Origin: Bacteroidales bacterium
GTDB lineage: Bacteria > Bacteroidota > Bacteroidia > Bacteroidales > Muribaculaceae
Reading direction: 5' to 3'
DNA: 47,639 nucleotides
Assembly: GCA_020859755.1 (NCBI GenBank)
Contig: JAJBVP010000172.1
Coordinates: 1 to 47,639, forward strand
Positions 1 to 8,995 of this stretch are shown here, piece after piece. The notes below the pieces were generated by a model. It saw only the letters and a program-made list of their open reading frames with translations, did not search any database and was not told where the DNA came from. The translations under genes and the position numbers were made by a program. Numbering within the stretch: position 1 is the stretch's first letter; every line of letters begins with the position of its first letter.

Positions 1-77
1 TAACAGCCCGGGATTTAATTTTTGTCTGCAAGACGTCCCGTTTCGGATGGTTACCAAAAAGGGAGGGAATTAGGTTG

Positions 78-115
78 AAAAAATCAGCGAGAGCCGCTTT
101 TTGGGCTCTCGCTGA
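78..115 (-). terminator. Intrinsic terminator of the ilv operon
   Basis: A perfect 12-bp stem (84-95 with 104-115, arm CAGCGAGAGCC) has an 8-nt loop. On the minus strand it is followed directly by six T residues (complement of 78-83). It lies about 85 nt past the ilvC stop, in the right orientation to end the ilvD-B-N-C transcript. Confidence 0.9.
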
Positions 116-130
116 GGGATGATTTATTTT

Positions 131-178
131 TTCTCGAATGCACGAATACAGGAATGCACGAGTGAGCGACAGGTCGAG
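131..178. repeat. Short direct repeats downstream of ilvC
   Basis: GAATGCACGA occurs at 136-145 and 152-161, 16 nt apart, followed by GGTCGAG at 172-178. The same arrangement, with the same 16-nt spacing, is found on the other side of ilvC (1295-1327). It lies in the 3' untranslated region between the ilvC stop and the terminator. Function is unknown. Confidence 0.7.
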
Positions 179-198
179 AAAACGAAGTGTCGAGGTGA

Positions 199-1242
199 TT
201 AGTTGTTCTCGGGGCGGAGCTTGCGGACGGTGACGGCCGTTTGCCACATCTCGCTCTCGCGGAGCTGACGGAGCTCCTCGTTGAGATTGTCGCGATAGTC
301 GGGCTGGGAGTTGGAGTCGATGGAGATCTGGGCCTCGTTGCCGCACTTCACGCTGGCGTACAGTTTCTCAACCACGGGCTTGATCGCGTCGTGGAAGGGG
401 GTCATCCAATCCAAGGCGCCGCGCTGGGCGGTGGTGGAGCAGTTGGCGTACATCCAGTCCATGCCTTTCTCGGCGAAGAGGGGCATCAGCGACTGGGTGA
501 GCTCCTCAACAGTCTCGTTGAAGGCCTCGGAGGGGGAGTGGCCGTTCTCGCGAAGCACTTCGTACTGGGCAAGGAGCAGGCCTTGGATAGCGCCCATAAG
601 CGAACCGCGCTCGCCTGTAAGGTCGCTGGTGGCCTCGCGCTGGAAGGTGGTCTCGAAGAGGTAGCCCGAGCCGATACCGATGCCAAGGGCGATGGTGCGC
701 TCGACGGCGCGGCCGGTGTAGTCCTGATAAATGGCAAACGAGGAGTTCAAGCCGCGACCTTCGAGGAACATGGTGCGGAGCGATGTGCCGGAGCCTTTGG
801 GGGCAACCATGATCACGTCGATGTCCTTTGGGGGCACGACGCCGGTGCGGTCGTTCCAGGTGATAGCGAAGCCGTGGGAGAAGTAGAGGGCTTTGCCAGC
901 GGTGAGGTACTGTTTCATTTTGGGCCAAACCGACATAACAGCGGCGTCGCTCAGCAGGCACATGATGATGGTGGCCTTGTCGCAAGCCTCCTCGATGGAG
1001 AAGAGGGTCTCACCGGGCTTCCAGCCGTCGGCAACGGCCTTGTCGTAGGTTTTGCCTTGACGCTGGCCAACGATCACGTTGAAGCCGTTGTCGCGCAGGT
1101 TCATGCTCTGGCCGGGGCCTTGCACGCCGTAACCGATGACGGCGATGGTTTCGTCTTTGAGGATTTCGCGGGCTTTCTCCAATGGGAATTCTTCGCGGGT
1201 GATGACGGTTTCTTCAACTCCGCCAAAATTCAATTTTGCCAT
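199..1242 (-). CDS. ilvC: Ketol-acid reductoisomerase
   Basis: The 347-residue product is a class I ketol-acid reductoisomerase. It converts acetolactate or acetohydroxybutyrate to the dihydroxy acid using NAD(P)H and Mg2+, the second common step of valine and isoleucine synthesis, in the cytoplasm. The N-terminal Rossmann fold has the nucleotide loop GYGVQG (38-43). The helical C-terminal domain holds likely metal and catalytic residues D207 and E211 in DLTGERG, with H123 and K149 in the N-terminal domain. Length is normal for the short class. It is the last gene of the ilvD-B-N-C operon, 131 nt after ilvN, and is preceded by an A-rich leader with ACTGAAA words and no Shine-Dalgarno sequence. 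Bacteroides operons, as I recall them, carry an acyl-ACP thioesterase gene between ilvN and ilvC; it is absent here. Confidence 0.96.
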   Translation of the reverse strand: MAKLNFGGVEETVITREEFPLEKAREILKDETIAVIGYGVQGPGQSMNLRDNGFNVIVGQRQGKTYDKAVADGWKPGETLFSIEEACDKATIIMCLLSDAAVMSVWPKMKQYLTAGKALYFSHGFAITWNDRTGVVPPKDIDVIMVAPKGSGTSLRTMFLEGRGLNSSFAIYQDYTGRAVERTIALGIGIGSGYLFETTFQREATSDLTGERGSLMGAIQGLLLAQYEVLRENGHSPSEAFNETVEELTQSLMPLFAEKGMDWMYANCSTTAQRGALDWMTPFHDAIKPVVEKLYASVKCGNEAQISIDSNSQPDYRDNLNEELRQLRESEMWQTAVTVRKLRPENN

Positions 1243-1373
1243 AATATGAGTTTTTAGTTTAAGAGTTTTCAGTTAATAGGGGAATGGATTTATCGAATGC
1301 ACGAGTGAACGAATGCACGAGGGGTCGAGGGGGAGTGAATGAGGTATTATACTTAATCACTAATCACTAACAC
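1243..1373 (-). repeat. Repeat-built spacer between ilvN and ilvC
   Basis: Read in the direction of transcription, this spacer starts with TTAGTGATTA-type words after the ilvN stop. It continues with two GAATGCACGA copies (1295-1304, 1311-1320) and ends with an AACTGAAAACT leader before the ilvC start. Each word family recurs in other spacers of this window. No gene is seen in it. Confidence 0.65.
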
Positions 1374-1922
1374 CTATAGCATTCCGAGGGCGCGGCGACG
1401 GGTTTCGTCCTCGAGGAACTGGGTGAAGTACTCCTGGGTGCTCTTTGTGACGGCGATTCGTCCCGAGCGCACGAATTGACGGATGTCGTACTTTTTGAGC
1501 ACCTCAAAGAGGGCCTCGGTCTCGTCGTTGTGGCCGGTTTTCTCGAGCACGGTGTACTCGCGGGTGATCTCGAGGATACGGGCGTTGTGGGCGCGGATGA
1601 TGTCCTCAAGGTTGGTCTCGTCGAGGATCTTGACGGTGGGCACCTTGTAAAGTGCGACCTCTTGATATACAAGCTCGTCGTCGGTATAAAGGAACGCGCG
1701 GAGCACGTCGATGCGTTTCTCGATTTGCTGTACCACCTTCTCCATCAGGTCGCGGGTGCTCCACGAGGTGATGGTGAATTTGTGGACTCCCTCGACTGAG
1801 GAGGGGCTTACGGTCAACGACTCGATGTTGATGCCGCGGCGGGTGTAAATGATGGATATCTGGTTGAGCAGGCCCACCTGGTTCTCGGAGAACACTGTTA
1901 CTGTAAAGAGCTGTTTTTCCAT
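1374..1922 (-). CDS. ilvN: Acetolactate synthase small (regulatory) subunit
   Basis: The 182-residue product is the regulatory subunit of acetohydroxyacid synthase. An N-terminal ACT domain (about residues 4-77, opening with LFTVTVFSENQVGLLNQIS) is the usual site of valine feedback binding. The remainder matches the C-terminal domain of this family, which contacts and activates the catalytic subunit. The start lies 3 nt after the ilvB stop, so the two subunits are probably translated together. The family is also called IlvH. Valine inhibition is inferred from the family, not seen. Confidence 0.93.
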   Translation of the reverse strand: MEKQLFTVTVFSENQVGLLNQISIIYTRRGINIESLTVSPSSVEGVHKFTITSWSTRDLMEKVVQQIEKRIDVLRAFLYTDDELVYQEVALYKVPTVKILDETNLEDIIRAHNARILEITREYTVLEKTGHNDETEALFEVLKKYDIRQFVRSGRIAVTKSTQEYFTQFLEDETRRRALGML

Positions 1923-1925
1923 TGC

Positions 1926-3653
1926 TTAGGCGGGATTTTCGGGTAATGAGAAACGTTCGTCGGGGTTGAGCATGATCGTGTCGACGGGAGCGCCGGCGGG
2001 AGTCATGGGGAACACCATGTCGTCAACGTCGATGTTGACGTTCAAGAGGTAGGGGCCGTCGTGGGCGAGCATGCGGTCGATTGCTCCTTGGAGCTGGTCG
2101 CGGGTCTCGACGTTCTCGCCACGGATGCCGTAGGCGTCGGCGATGGCCACGAAGTCGGGGTTGATCATCGGTGTGGCCGAGTAGCGGGCGTTGAAGAATA
2201 GCTTTTGCCACTGGCGCACGTTGCCCAGGAAGTTGTTGTTCAACAGGATGATCTTCACGGCGGTGCCGTATTCGAGGATCGTGCCCAGCTCTTGGATGGT
2301 CATCTGCAGGCCACCGTCGCCGGTAAAGAAGCACACGGTGCGGTCGGGGGCGCCCATCTTGGCTCCGATAGCGGCGGGGAGGCCGAAGCCCATGGTGCCG
2401 AGGCCACCGGAGGTGATGATTGATTTGGGGGCCGTGTAGTTGAAGTAGCGGGAGGAGAGCATCTGGTTGAGGCCTACGTCGGTGACGAGGATTGCGCCCT
2501 CGCCGGCGGCTTGCGATACCTTGTTTACCACCTCTCCCATGCGCATTCCTCCTTCTTTGGGGAATACCTCAGCCTCAATCACGCGCTCTCGCTCGACGGC
2601 GTTGAACTCGTCGAATGAGGCGTTCCAGCGGGAGTGGTCGCGATGCTCGATCAGTGGAAGGAGCGCTTTGAGGGCCTCCTTGGCGTCGGCGTGGACAGCG
2701 AGGTCGACGGGTATGTTCTTGCCAAATTCGGCCTTGTCGATGTCGATATGGGCTATTTTGGCTTGCTTGGCGTAGCTGCAGGTGTCGCCGGTGACTCGGT
2801 CGTCGAAGCGCATGCCGATAGCCACGAGAAGGTCGCATCGGTTGGTGTTGACATTGGGGCCGATATTGCCGTGCATTCCTAACATGCCCTTGTAGAGGGG
2901 GTGGTCGGAGCGCATTGTCGACAAGCCGAGGAGGGTGGAGGTGACTGGGATGTCGCCTTTTTCAGCCACGGCCTTGAGCTCGTCCTCGGCGTTGGCGATC
3001 ATCACGCCGTGGCCCGAGATGATCATGGGTCGCTCGGCGGCGTTGATCATGTCGGCGAGTTGCTGGATTTTATCCTTGTCGAGCTCGGGCTTGGGTATGT
3101 AGGAGCGGATGTAGCGGCAAGGCTTGTGCTGCCAGTCGACCAGGGCTGTCTGCGCGTCCTTCGTGAAGTCGAGCACGACGGGCCCGGGGCGGCCGTTGGA
3201 GGCGATGTAGAATGCGCGCGCGACGGCCCATGCCACGTCCTCGGCTCGACGGATCTGGTAGGCCCACTTGGTGATAGGCTGGGTGATGCCCACGACGTCG
3301 GTCTCCTGGAAGGCGTCGGTGCCCAAGGTGTGGGAAGCTACCTGTCCGGTGATAACCACGAGCGGGGTGGAGTCGAGCATGGCGTCGGAGATGCCGGTGA
3401 TGACATTGGTTGCGGCGGGACCTGAGGTGACCATCACGACACCGGTGCGCCCTGTGACGCGGGCGTAGCCTTGAGCGGCGTGGGTGGCACCTTGCTCGTG
3501 GCGCACCAGGATGTGCTTCAGCTGGTCCTGGTAGTCGTAGAGCTTGTCGTAGACGGGGATGATGGCTCCGCCAGGATAGCCGTATACCAAGTCAACTCCC
3601 TCGGCGAGAAGGCTTTTGATCAAGGCTTCGGCTCCAGTTATTTTTTCTTTCAT
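1926..3653 (-). CDS. ilvB: Acetolactate synthase large (catalytic) subunit
   Basis: This 575-residue ThDP-dependent enzyme condenses two pyruvates to acetolactate, or pyruvate with 2-oxobutyrate, the committed step of branched-chain amino-acid synthesis. The catalytic glutamate that activates ThDP is E53 in VRHEQGATHAAQGYAR. A central FAD-binding domain follows. The C-terminal ThDP domain has the metal motif beginning GDGG at about residue 445 and ending in NNN near 472-474. Length is typical. The gene lies 83 nt downstream of ilvD and 3 nt upstream of ilvN. Homologous ThDP enzymes exist (pyruvate oxidase, glyoxylate carboligase), but the adjacent ilvN and ilvD settle the assignment. Confidence 0.96.
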   Translation of the reverse strand: MKEKITGAEALIKSLLAEGVDLVYGYPGGAIIPVYDKLYDYQDQLKHILVRHEQGATHAAQGYARVTGRTGVVMVTSGPAATNVITGISDAMLDSTPLVVITGQVASHTLGTDAFQETDVVGITQPITKWAYQIRRAEDVAWAVARAFYIASNGRPGPVVLDFTKDAQTALVDWQHKPCRYIRSYIPKPELDKDKIQQLADMINAAERPMIISGHGVMIANAEDELKAVAEKGDIPVTSTLLGLSTMRSDHPLYKGMLGMHGNIGPNVNTNRCDLLVAIGMRFDDRVTGDTCSYAKQAKIAHIDIDKAEFGKNIPVDLAVHADAKEALKALLPLIEHRDHSRWNASFDEFNAVERERVIEAEVFPKEGGMRMGEVVNKVSQAAGEGAILVTDVGLNQMLSSRYFNYTAPKSIITSGGLGTMGFGLPAAIGAKMGAPDRTVCFFTGDGGLQMTIQELGTILEYGTAVKIILLNNNFLGNVRQWQKLFFNARYSATPMINPDFVAIADAYGIRGENVETRDQLQGAIDRMLAHDGPYLLNVNIDVDDMVFPMTPAGAPVDTIMLNPDERFSLPENPA

Positions 3654-3736
3654 TCTTTGCGATTTATATTTTTGAGCGGGATTTTCGGGGTTTTCCGGGA
3701 ATTTTGGGATTTCCGATTTCTCGCCTCCTTTATCTT

Positions 3737-5569
3737 TTAATCTTGAGATCTTACGCCGCCGCGGTCGGCTGAGGTAACCATGGAGGCGTAGGCGCGGAGG
3801 GCACGGCTGACGACGCGGTCGCGGCCCACGGGAGTGTAGGCGTCGTTGCCGCGGGCCTCCTCGGCCTTACGGCGCTCGGCAAGCTCCTCATCGCTGAGGC
3901 GCACGTTGATTGAGCGGGCGGGGATGTCAATGTCGATGATGTCGCCGTCCTTGATCAGTGCGATGGCTCCCCCGGCTGCTGCCTCAGGGGAGATGTGGCC
4001 GATGGAAAGGCCGGAGGTCCCTCCCGAGAAACGACCGTCGGTGATCAGTGCGCACTGCTTGCCGAGGTGCTTCGACTTGATGTAGCTGGTAGGGTAGAGC
4101 ATCTCCTGCATTCCGGGACCACCCTTGGGGCCTTCGTGGGTGATGACAACGACGTCGCCAGCCACGATCTTGTCGTGTAGGATTCCGTCGACGGCCGCCT
4201 CCTGGGAGTTGAACACCTTGGCGGGGCCGGAGAATTGGAAGATTGAGGGATCGACACCAGCGGTCTTGACCACGCAACCGTCCTTGGCGATGTTGCCTGT
4301 CAACACGGCCAGGCCGCCGTCCTTGACGTAGGCGTGGTCGAAGTCGCGGATGCAGCCGTAGGCGCGGTCGACGTCGAGCGTGGAGTAGTAGCTCATCTGA
4401 CGTCCGAGCTCGGTGGTGCGCTTCTCGCCGGGGGCCGATTTCCACAGTTCCTCGACGCTGTCCTCCACCTCCTTGCCTGGGGCGATGGCGTATTTCTGGA
4501 TTGCGTCGCCGAGGGTAAGGCCGTCGACGCGCTTAACCGAGGTGTCGACGAGGTCGTTGTCGGCCAAAATCTTCATGATGGAGAGGATTCCACCGGCACG
4601 GTTGACGTCCTCGATATGGTAGCTGGAGTTGGGGGCCACCTTACAGAGCACGGGGGTGACGCGGGATAGGCGGTCGATGTCGGCCATGGTGAAGTGGGCG
4701 CCGGCCTCGTTGGCCACGGCCAGGAGGTGGAGCACGGTGTTGGTGGAACCCCCCATGGCGATGTCAAGGGTCATTGCGTTGAGCATGGCCTGTCGGGTGG
4801 CGATGTTGCGGGGGAGCACGCTGTCATCGTCAAGCTCGTAGTAGGCGCGGGTGTTGGCGACGATCTGCTGTGCGGCGGCTTTCATCAATTCGCGGCGGTT
4901 GATGTGGGTAGCCACGATGGTGCCGTTGCCGGGGAGGGCGAGACCGATGGCCTCGTTGAGCGAGTTCATGGAGTTGGCGGTGAACATTCCTGAGCAGGAG
5001 CCGCAGGTGGGGCATCCGTGTTTCTCGAGGGCGTCGACGGTGGCGTCGTCGACGGTGTCGTCGGCGCTTTGGATCATGATGTCGATCAGGTCGACAGCCT
5101 TGCCGTGCACTTTGCCGGCCTCCATGGGGCCGCCGGAGACGAAGATGGTGGGGATATTGAGTCGCATGGCGGCCATGAGCATTCCTGGGGTGACTTTGTC
5201 GCAATTGGAGATGCACACCATGGCGTCGGCTTTGTGGGCCTGGACCATGTACTCGACCGAGTCGGCGATTAGGTCGCGGGAGGGTAGGGAGTAGAGCATG
5301 CCGTCGTGACCCATGGCGATTCCGTCGTCAATGGCGATGGTATTGAACTCGGCGGCAAAGCAACCGAGACGCTCGATTTCTTGCTTGATGAGTTGGCCGG
5401 CCTCGTGCAGGTGGGTGTGGCCGGGGACGAATTGGGTGAAGGAGTTGACGATGGCGATTATAGGCTTGCCGATCTGCTCCTCTTTCATACCGTTAGCCCT
5501 CCAAAGGGCTCGGGCGCCGGCCATTCGTCGGCCACCCGTTGATGCTTCGCTGCGTAATGCTCTGCTCAT
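3737..5569 (-). CDS. ilvD: Dihydroxy-acid dehydratase
   Basis: The 610-residue product dehydrates 2,3-dihydroxy acids to 2-oxo acids, the third common step of valine and isoleucine synthesis. It is a cytoplasmic iron-sulfur enzyme. Cluster cysteines are seen in CISNCDK (C123) and CPTCGSCSG (C186-C192). The N-terminal motif [10 protein letters not shown] has glycine where the oxygen-stable [2Fe-2S] relatives have a third cysteine, so this looks like the E. coli type with an oxygen-labile [4Fe-4S] cluster, as expected for an anaerobe. It is the first gene of the ilv operon, with a promoter 91-122 nt upstream. The start [20 protein letters not shown] matches the usual N-terminus. Confidence 0.95.
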   Translation of the reverse strand: MSRALRSEASTGGRRMAGARALWRANGMKEEQIGKPIIAIVNSFTQFVPGHTHLHEAGQLIKQEIERLGCFAAEFNTIAIDDGIAMGHDGMLYSLPSRDLIADSVEYMVQAHKADAMVCISNCDKVTPGMLMAAMRLNIPTIFVSGGPMEAGKVHGKAVDLIDIMIQSADDTVDDATVDALEKHGCPTCGSCSGMFTANSMNSLNEAIGLALPGNGTIVATHINRRELMKAAAQQIVANTRAYYELDDDSVLPRNIATRQAMLNAMTLDIAMGGSTNTVLHLLAVANEAGAHFTMADIDRLSRVTPVLCKVAPNSSYHIEDVNRAGGILSIMKILADNDLVDTSVKRVDGLTLGDAIQKYAIAPGKEVEDSVEELWKSAPGEKRTTELGRQMSYYSTLDVDRAYGCIRDFDHAYVKDGGLAVLTGNIAKDGCVVKTAGVDPSIFQFSGPAKVFNSQEAAVDGILHDKIVAGDVVVITHEGPKGGPGMQEMLYPTSYIKSKHLGKQCALITDGRFSGGTSGLSIGHISPEAAAGGAIALIKDGDIIDIDIPARSINVRLSDEELAERRKAEEARGNDAYTPVGRDRVVSRALRAYASMVTSADRGGVRSQD

Positions 5570-5659
5570 ATATCTTTTACCTATAGAAATACACTATGTG
5601 GATATGCTTCGCGGGCGTTGTTTCACGGCCCATGTGACGAAGAATGATATAATTGGTTG

Positions 5660-5691
5660 CAAAATTACACCCTTTTGCGCTAATAAGCAAA
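5660..5691 (-). promoter_or_regulatory. Bacteroidetes-type promoter of ilvD operon
   Basis: On the minus strand TTTG (5691-5688), a 20-nt spacer, and TAATTTTG (5667-5660) match the Bacteroidetes sigma-ABfr consensus TTTG / TAnnTTTG, whose usual spacing is 19-21. Transcription would start near 5652, leaving a leader of about 80 nt before ilvD. I see no clear attenuator or leader peptide in that leader. Confidence 0.75.
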
Positions 5692-5732
5692 TAAATCGTC
5701 AAAAATCGGCGAATACGCTTACAAATTGCAAT

Positions 5733-5768
5733 AAAAATTCCCGCAAGACTGATAATCTCGCGGGAATT
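5733..5768 (-). terminator. Intrinsic terminator of the nuo-atp operon
   Basis: A 9-bp stem (5736-5744 with 5760-5768, arm AATTCCCGC) encloses a 15-nt loop that can pair further inside. On the minus strand it runs into a short T tract. It lies about 200 nt past the nuoN stop, beyond the minisatellite, and before the ilvD promoter. Confidence 0.75.
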
Positions 5769-5826
5769 ATGGGGAGAAAAATAGAATTTTTAATTTTTTG
5801 GCTATGGGCCTTAATTATTATAGGCA

Positions 5827-5970
5827 TCCTAAGCCTCCTAAGCCTCCTAAGCATCCTAGGCATCTTAGGAATCTTAGGCCTCCTAAGCTTCCTAGGCCTC
5901 CTAAGCATCTTAGGAATCCTAGGCCTCTTAGGCCTCCTAGGCTTCCTAGGCCTCCTAAGCGTCCTATGAC
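5827..5970. repeat. 9-bp minisatellite, about 16 units
   Basis: Sixteen tandem 9-bp units follow the pattern TCCTARGCC with variants such as TCTTAGGAA and TCCTAAGCA. The array ends one base before the nuoN stop codon and lies in the 3' untranslated region of the nuo transcript. Each unit contains a palindromic or nearly palindromic core (CCTAGG, CTTAGG or CCTAAG), so any unit can pair with many others in RNA or DNA. The plus strand has an open frame of leucine, isoleucine and glycine through it, which is a by-product of the 9-bp period. The rest of the 5570-5971 gap holds the ilvD promoter and the terminator. Confidence 0.9.
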
Positions 5971-5971
5971 C

Positions 5972-7438
5972 TTAGTTGAGGGGGATGAGGTAGCTTGCCT
6001 CGGATATCTTGAGCAGGGAGTTGTAGAAGACGCTCACGATGCCGAGGGCGATAATGCCGGCCACGCAGATCCACAATCCCAAGCGCTCGGTGGCTGCCGA
6101 TGCGAACGGGGCGATCTTGCACTCGTCGGGGCTGATGAACATGGCCTTCACTACCAGCAGGTAGTAGTAGAGCGACACGATGGTGTTGATCAATGCGATC
6201 AGTACCAGGATGTAGATCTCGATTGAGCCTTGCTCGATAGCGCCGGTGAAGATGAAGAATTTGCTGAAGAATCCGGCGAAGGGTGGGATACCAGCCAATG
6301 AGAACATTGCGAGCATCATTACCACAGCCAGGCGGGGGTTGGTCTTGTACAAGCCCTTGTAGTCGTCCATGTTGACGTATCCGCTCTTGTTCTCGATAGC
6401 CTGGATAACGCCGAAGGCAGCCAGGTTGGAGAAGATGTACACCAGGATGTAGTACATGAGGGAGGCGGTGCCGGTGGCGTTCATGGCGATGATGCCGAGC
6501 ATGATGTAACCGGCCTGGGAGATGGACGAGAATGCGAGGAATCGCTTCATGTTCCTCTGTCGGATGGCGAAGAGGTTGCCCACGGTGATGGTAAGGATAA
6601 TCAACGCGTAGAGCATCCATTCCCACACGCCGGAGTAGAACGTGCCGAATGCTTGTGCCAGAATCACGAGGAATGCGAAAGCGGCCGAGCCTTTGGAGAT
6701 AACCGACAGGTAGGAGGTGACCGAGGTGGGTGCGCCTTGGTAAACGTCGGCGGTCCACAGGTGGAAGGGGACGAGGGAGAGCTTGAAGCCCATTCCGGCG
6801 ATGACGAAAGCCAGGGCTACGCAGAGCATCACGGGATACTGCTCGGTGAGGGTGGAGTAGATGTCTTGGAAGTAGAGCGAGCCGGTGAGGGCGTAGACGA
6901 ACGACAGTCCCATCATGAACACGGCTGAGGAGAAGACTGCGGTCAATATGTACTTGACAGCGGCCTCGTGGCTCTCGTAGTGGTTCTTGTCGAATGCGAC
7001 CATTGCGGCCAAGGGAAGCGAGGCGCACTCCAAGCCGATGACGAACAGCAGGAAGTGGCGAGCCGAGATCATCAGGTACATGCCGAAAAGGGTGACGAGC
7101 AGCAACTCATAGAACTCACCTCGACGCACCGAGGTGAAGTCGTTGTTGGCCCATTGGCACGACTGGATGAGCACGATCAGGGTGCCCACGTTCAAGATGT
7201 TCTTGATGGTGACGATGATGGGGGATGTTTGATACATGCCCGAGAACGCGTCGGCTGTTGTGTCGAGGACGCACATGGCGAAGCCACCGAGGGTCAACAG
7301 GGCGAATAGGCCGCAGGTGACACCGGCGGTAGCCCCCAGGGCGCGCTTGGGCATAAACGTGTCGTAAAGGAATACCAGGAGGAAGACGACCAGTAGGCCG
7401 ATCTCCTGTTTCATTGCTAAAAACTGTGAATAATCCAT
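5972..7438 (-). CDS. nuoN: Complex I subunit N (proton-pumping antiporter-like)
   Basis: This 488-residue polytopic membrane protein is the NuoN subunit of complex I, an antiporter-like module that moves protons as quinone is reduced. It has about 14 transmembrane segments and the family core LVPFHLWTADVYQGAPTSV, followed by the lysine-bearing segment SVISKGSAAFAF. It is the last gene of the block, 15 nt after nuoM. The 9-bp minisatellite begins directly after its stop. Length is usual for the family. Confidence 0.93.
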   Translation of the reverse strand: MDYSQFLAMKQEIGLLVVFLLVFLYDTFMPKRALGATAGVTCGLFALLTLGGFAMCVLDTTADAFSGMYQTSPIIVTIKNILNVGTLIVLIQSCQWANNDFTSVRRGEFYELLLVTLFGMYLMISARHFLLFVIGLECASLPLAAMVAFDKNHYESHEAAVKYILTAVFSSAVFMMGLSFVYALTGSLYFQDIYSTLTEQYPVMLCVALAFVIAGMGFKLSLVPFHLWTADVYQGAPTSVTSYLSVISKGSAAFAFLVILAQAFGTFYSGVWEWMLYALIILTITVGNLFAIRQRNMKRFLAFSSISQAGYIMLGIIAMNATGTASLMYYILVYIFSNLAAFGVIQAIENKSGYVNMDDYKGLYKTNPRLAVVMMLAMFSLAGIPPFAGFFSKFFIFTGAIEQGSIEIYILVLIALINTIVSLYYYLLVVKAMFISPDECKIAPFASAATERLGLWICVAGIIALGIVSVFYNSLLKISEASYLIPLN

Positions 7439-7453
7439 TGGAACGCGGGTTTA

Positions 7454-8956
7454 TTACATGCCCAGAGCGCGGAAGAACGCGGGGTCGAAGGTAAATCTAA
7501 TCAAGTTGGCGAAGAAGTTGGGGAAGCAACCGATAGCGGCGACGCAGACGATCAGGGTGACCGTCGACAGGCGCTCCCACCAGGTGGCGTCGGTCAACGT
7601 CAAGTGGTGCTCGTCGTACACGGGGCCGAACAACAGCTTGCCCACGACTCGCAGGATGTAGACGGCGGTGATGACAATCGAGCAGCAAGCGACGATGGTG
7701 AACGCGCGGTGGAAGAAGTCGGCGTGCTCAAATGATCCGACGAAGATTGTCATCTCGGCCACGAAGCCGCTCAGGCCCGGCAAGCCGAGGGAGGCCATAC
7801 CGGCGATCACATAGCAAACGGCCAGGAAAGGCATGATTTTCATCAAGCCGCCCATGAGGCGGATGTCGCGGGTGTGGGTGCGGCCGTAGATCATGCCGAT
7901 CAGGGCGAAGAAGAGAGCCGTCATCAAGCCGTGGGATAGCATCTGCATGATGGCGCCGGTCATTGCCGTGGTGTTGATCATGAGGATAGCGAAGAGCACG
8001 AGGCCGCAGTGGCTCACGGAGGAGTAGGCGTTGATGTATTTGAGGTCGGTTTGCACGCAAGCCGAGAATGCACCGTATACTACCGAGATGCCGGTGAGGA
8101 TAAGGAATATCCAAGCGAGGTCGTTGGCGGCGGTGGGCATCAGGTACATTGCCACTCGGAAGCATCCGTAGCCACCGAGCTTCATGAGGACGCCGGCGTG
8201 GAGCATCGACACGGCCGTGGGGGCTGAGGCGTGACCGTCGGGGCTCCATGTGTGGAACGGGAACATGGCGCCCAGCACGCCGAATCCCACGAAGGTCATC
8301 GGGAAGAGGAAGTATTGCCAGCCCTTGGATATGGAGTCGTTTTGTGCGATCTCAAGCAGGTTCCACGTTAGGGGTTGACCCTCGGGGGCCGAGTGGTAGT
8401 ATATGCCGATGAGGCCGAGCATTAGGAACGCCGAGCCGCCCATTAGCATCAGTGTAAGCTTCATGGCCGAGTACTCTTTGTTGCCCGAGCCCCAAACACC
8501 GATCAGCAGGTACATCGGGATAAGGGCCACCTCGTAGAACATGAACATGGTGAACATGTCGATCGAGATGAAGAAGCCGAAGACGCCCGTCGATAGCAGG
8601 ATGAGCCAGAGGAAGAATTCCTTGGGCATCTCGATTTTCCACGAGGCGAACGAGCCGGCAAAGACGATAATCGACGACAGCAGCAACATTGCGATCGAGA
8701 TGCCGTCGACGCCCACGGCCAGGTTGATATTCAAGGGGGTGAACCAGCTCCATGAACCCATGAAAAGCATCTCATCGGTGTTGCCTCCGGCGCGCAGGCG
8801 CAGGTACTCGCAGAGCACCCAGATCGAAAGGCCGATCAGAGCGAGCGAACCGGTGACCGCCACGGCGCGTATCTGCTTGACGTCGCGGCAGATGGCCAAT
8901 AACCCCAGCATAACCAGGGGAATGACCACAAAATAGATTAATATATTGGAAAACAT
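7454..8956 (-). CDS. nuoM: Complex I subunit M (proton-pumping antiporter-like)
   Basis: The 500-residue product is the NuoM antiporter-like subunit of complex I. It has about 14 membrane segments. The signature GAMFPFHTWSPDGHASAPTA followed by SMLHAGVLMKLGGYG is typical of NuoM, and carries the conserved histidine and lysine residues of the proton path. It lies between nuoL (39-nt gap) and nuoN (15-nt gap). Confidence 0.94.
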   Translation of the reverse strand: MFSNILIYFVVIPLVMLGLLAICRDVKQIRAVAVTGSLALIGLSIWVLCEYLRLRAGGNTDEMLFMGSWSWFTPLNINLAVGVDGISIAMLLLSSIIVFAGSFASWKIEMPKEFFLWLILLSTGVFGFFISIDMFTMFMFYEVALIPMYLLIGVWGSGNKEYSAMKLTLMLMGGSAFLMLGLIGIYYHSAPEGQPLTWNLLEIAQNDSISKGWQYFLFPMTFVGFGVLGAMFPFHTWSPDGHASAPTAVSMLHAGVLMKLGGYGCFRVAMYLMPTAANDLAWIFLILTGISVVYGAFSACVQTDLKYINAYSSVSHCGLVLFAILMINTTAMTGAIMQMLSHGLMTALFFALIGMIYGRTHTRDIRLMGGLMKIMPFLAVCYVIAGMASLGLPGLSGFVAEMTIFVGSFEHADFFHRAFTIVACCSIVITAVYILRVVGKLLFGPVYDEHHLTLTDATWWERLSTVTLIVCVAAIGCFPNFFANLIRFTFDPAFFRALGM

Positions 8957-8995
8957 ATAATTACTATATTTCTGAGTTTAGTCATCGGGTTACTG

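Noticed and set aside
241-1257. Long plus-strand open frame opposite ilvC (338 residues)
   Set aside because: It is antisense to a clear ilvC, with composition set by the opposite strand; no family features.
5313-5969. Plus-strand frame of 218 residues ending in a Leu/Ile/Gly run
   Set aside because: It overlaps the start of ilvD antisense and runs through the 9-bp array; the hydrophobic run is only the translated repeat.
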